The translations under genes were made by a program, and so were the position numbers. The notes below the pieces were generated by a model, which made no database searches, was not told the origin of the DNA, and worked only from the letters and a program-made list of their open reading frames with translations. DNA of 35,388 bases from an uncultured Pseudomonadota bacterium (GTDB taxonomy: Bacteria > Pseudomonadota > Alphaproteobacteria > Rs-D84): NCBI GenBank assembly GCA_902799285.1, contig CADCAA010000005.1:6028-41415 (forward strand), in the 5' to 3' direction. Positions 34,608-35,388 of this stretch are shown here, one piece after another; the stretch's first letter is position 1, and every line of letters begins with the position of its first letter.

Positions 34608-34615
34608 ACATTTTC

Positions 34616-35086
34616 CTATTTAAATTTTTTCCAATCAGGACCGCGCGTGCATTTCGATAAATCAATTTTGAAATCATAATCGCCGGTCACCGGACATTCC
34701 AGTAAACCCGTTGTTTCGGCCTGTTCTGCGTCCTGGGGTGCGTTGCGGTATGCAAATTTTATCTGTTTTGGTGCCGCAACACAGACCAACCGTAAAAACC
34801 CAACCTGGTCACCAAAGGGCGATATCCAAACGCGAACACTGTCAGCCTCGCCATAGCATGGAAACGAATCCAGGTAATACAAAATCAAACCGTTTTGCAA
34901 TAATGATTTATTTTGACCAGCGAAATGTCCCGTGTATTGCGCCAGTGGCAATCCCGTCACGCCAGCCCAATCGACGGTTGTGGAAAACAAACTGACGCGC
35001 GGGCCGGGTAATGGCGTTGATGGTTCGTCCGCCGCAAATGCCGGCGTGCAAAGTAAAACCATTAAAATCGAAATCAATTTTTTCAT
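34616..35086 (-). CDS. Small secreted protein, unknown function
   Basis: 156 residues, ATG at 35086, overlapping the previous stop by four bases (ATGA), so translation is coupled. Signal peptide 1-18 (CTPAFA/AD). The mature part has three or four Cys (FPCYG, LVCVA, LLECP, SKCTRG) likely in disulfides, and a beta-rich pattern. No family is recognised. It lies between an FxLYD-like domain gene and rluD. Confidence 0.78.
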   Translation of the reverse strand: MKKLISILMVLLCTPAFAADEPSTPLPGPRVSLFSTTVDWAGVTGLPLAQYTGHFAGQNKSLLQNGLILYYLDSFPCYGEADSVRVWISPFGDQVGFLRLVCVAAPKQIKFAYRNAPQDAEQAETTGLLECPVTGDYDFKIDLSKCTRGPDWKKFK

Positions 35087-35322
35087 TTTGCAAAGTCCCC
35101 CAATTTTACAACAATTCTTTTTACCCCATTGGATGGTGCACGCATAGTATAGACGAACCCGGCACGTGCGCCCGCATCCAATAATGTGACCGGCGGATTA
35201 AATTGTTCCGCGGTGTTTACCTGATTCCCATCCGCACCATAGGTCACCAATATTATGTTTGGCGCGCCATAGATTTCGTCACTGACATTTTCAATAACGC
35301 CGGACACAATAAATGGAAGCAC
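35083..35322 (-). pseudogene. DUF3426/FxLYD-like domain, probably the 3' part of a frame-broken gene
   Basis: 79 codons to the TGA at 35083. FIVSGVIENVSDEIYG, then FNPPVTLLDAGARAGF, resembles the C-terminal domain of DUF3426 membrane proteins (VSGxVxNxSDxP, FxPPxxxLxPGExxxF). The only start is GTG at 35322 with no ribosome site, and a TGA lies two codons upstream in this frame. DUF3426 proteins normally have a membrane helix just before this domain; one exists in another frame at 35291-35388. Either a frameshift splits the gene or the domain is translated alone. The next gene overlaps its stop by four bases, so translation reaches here at least sometimes. Confidence 0.55.
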
Positions 35323-35388
35323 GCAGTGTCAGTACGAACAGTACGGAAGAAATCCCCATCAAAACAGCATAACCTTTTTGGAAAAGCG
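35291..35388 (-). CDS. 3' end of a membrane-anchored ORF, continues beyond window
   Basis: Open from the right edge to the TGA at 35291. It reads KGYAVLMGISSVLFVLTLRAS, one membrane helix, then a few residues. It overlaps the FxLYD-like frame by about 30 bases. It is probably the anchor of the same protein before a frameshift; an independent gene is possible. Confidence 0.4.
   Translation of the reverse strand, partial: LFQKGYAVLMGISSVLFVLTLRASIYCVRRY

Noticed and set aside
1..35388. CRISPR array, insertion sequence or prophage
   Set aside because: No regularly spaced repeats, transposase, integrase or phage structural genes are present; the repeats found are short and few.

Overview
The window looks like a piece of chromosome from an uncultured, probably host-associated alphaproteobacterium. 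The basis is the alphaproteobacterial style of GyrA (a charged insert between the last beta-pinwheel repeats), a short ribosomal protein L31 without cysteines, a compact genome with many overlapping genes, moderately AT-rich DNA, and promoters reading TTGNNN-N16/17-TANAAT. The assignment is inference: there is no 16S rRNA here. Coding density is high and no gene-free stretch exceeds about 215 bases. I see no transposase, integrase, phage gene or CRISPR array.

Left part (1-7.5 kb), surface and envelope: a partial autotransporter (minus strand), then on the plus strand a secreted alpha/beta hydrolase, a small Cys-rich lipoprotein, a Gly-linker lipoprotein whose C-terminus looks like a TbpB/fHbp-type barrel, and an outer-membrane protein with TPRs and a 14-strand-type barrel that I read as a Slam (surface lipoprotein assembly modifier). 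The last two look like a cargo/exporter pair separated by a strong terminator hairpin. A membrane-anchored coiled-coil protein of unknown role follows.

Centre (7.5-16.8 kb), housekeeping: gyrA with a MerR-type regulator downstream; divergent from it, two small unknown genes and rpmH; then valS plus an acyl-ACP thioesterase (overlapping by one base), and comF behind an OmpA-like secreted protein.

16.9-22.5 kb holds a marR-tolC-adaptor-RND operon with one promoter and a MarR-type inverted repeat on it. Two parts are unusual: the adaptor is only 209 residues with no alpha-hairpin, and the RND pump has lost the two Asp residues (and the Lys) of the AcrB proton relay.

22.5-29 kb: an LPS-kinase-like gene, tRNA-Glu(CTC), and a cell-wall cluster mraY-ftsW-murG (without murD) behind a class A PBP1A. 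PBP1A and the hydrolase at 2.4 kb appear to be read from leaderless mRNAs.

29.1-35.4 kb: rpmE with an inositol-monophosphatase-like gene whose metal-binding aspartates are gone; a 1056-residue secreted protein with cysteines spaced every seven residues in repeated modules, bracketed by a short intergenic repeat; rluD; a small secreted protein; and a DUF3426/FxLYD-like domain whose frame is broken from an upstream membrane segment at the window edge.
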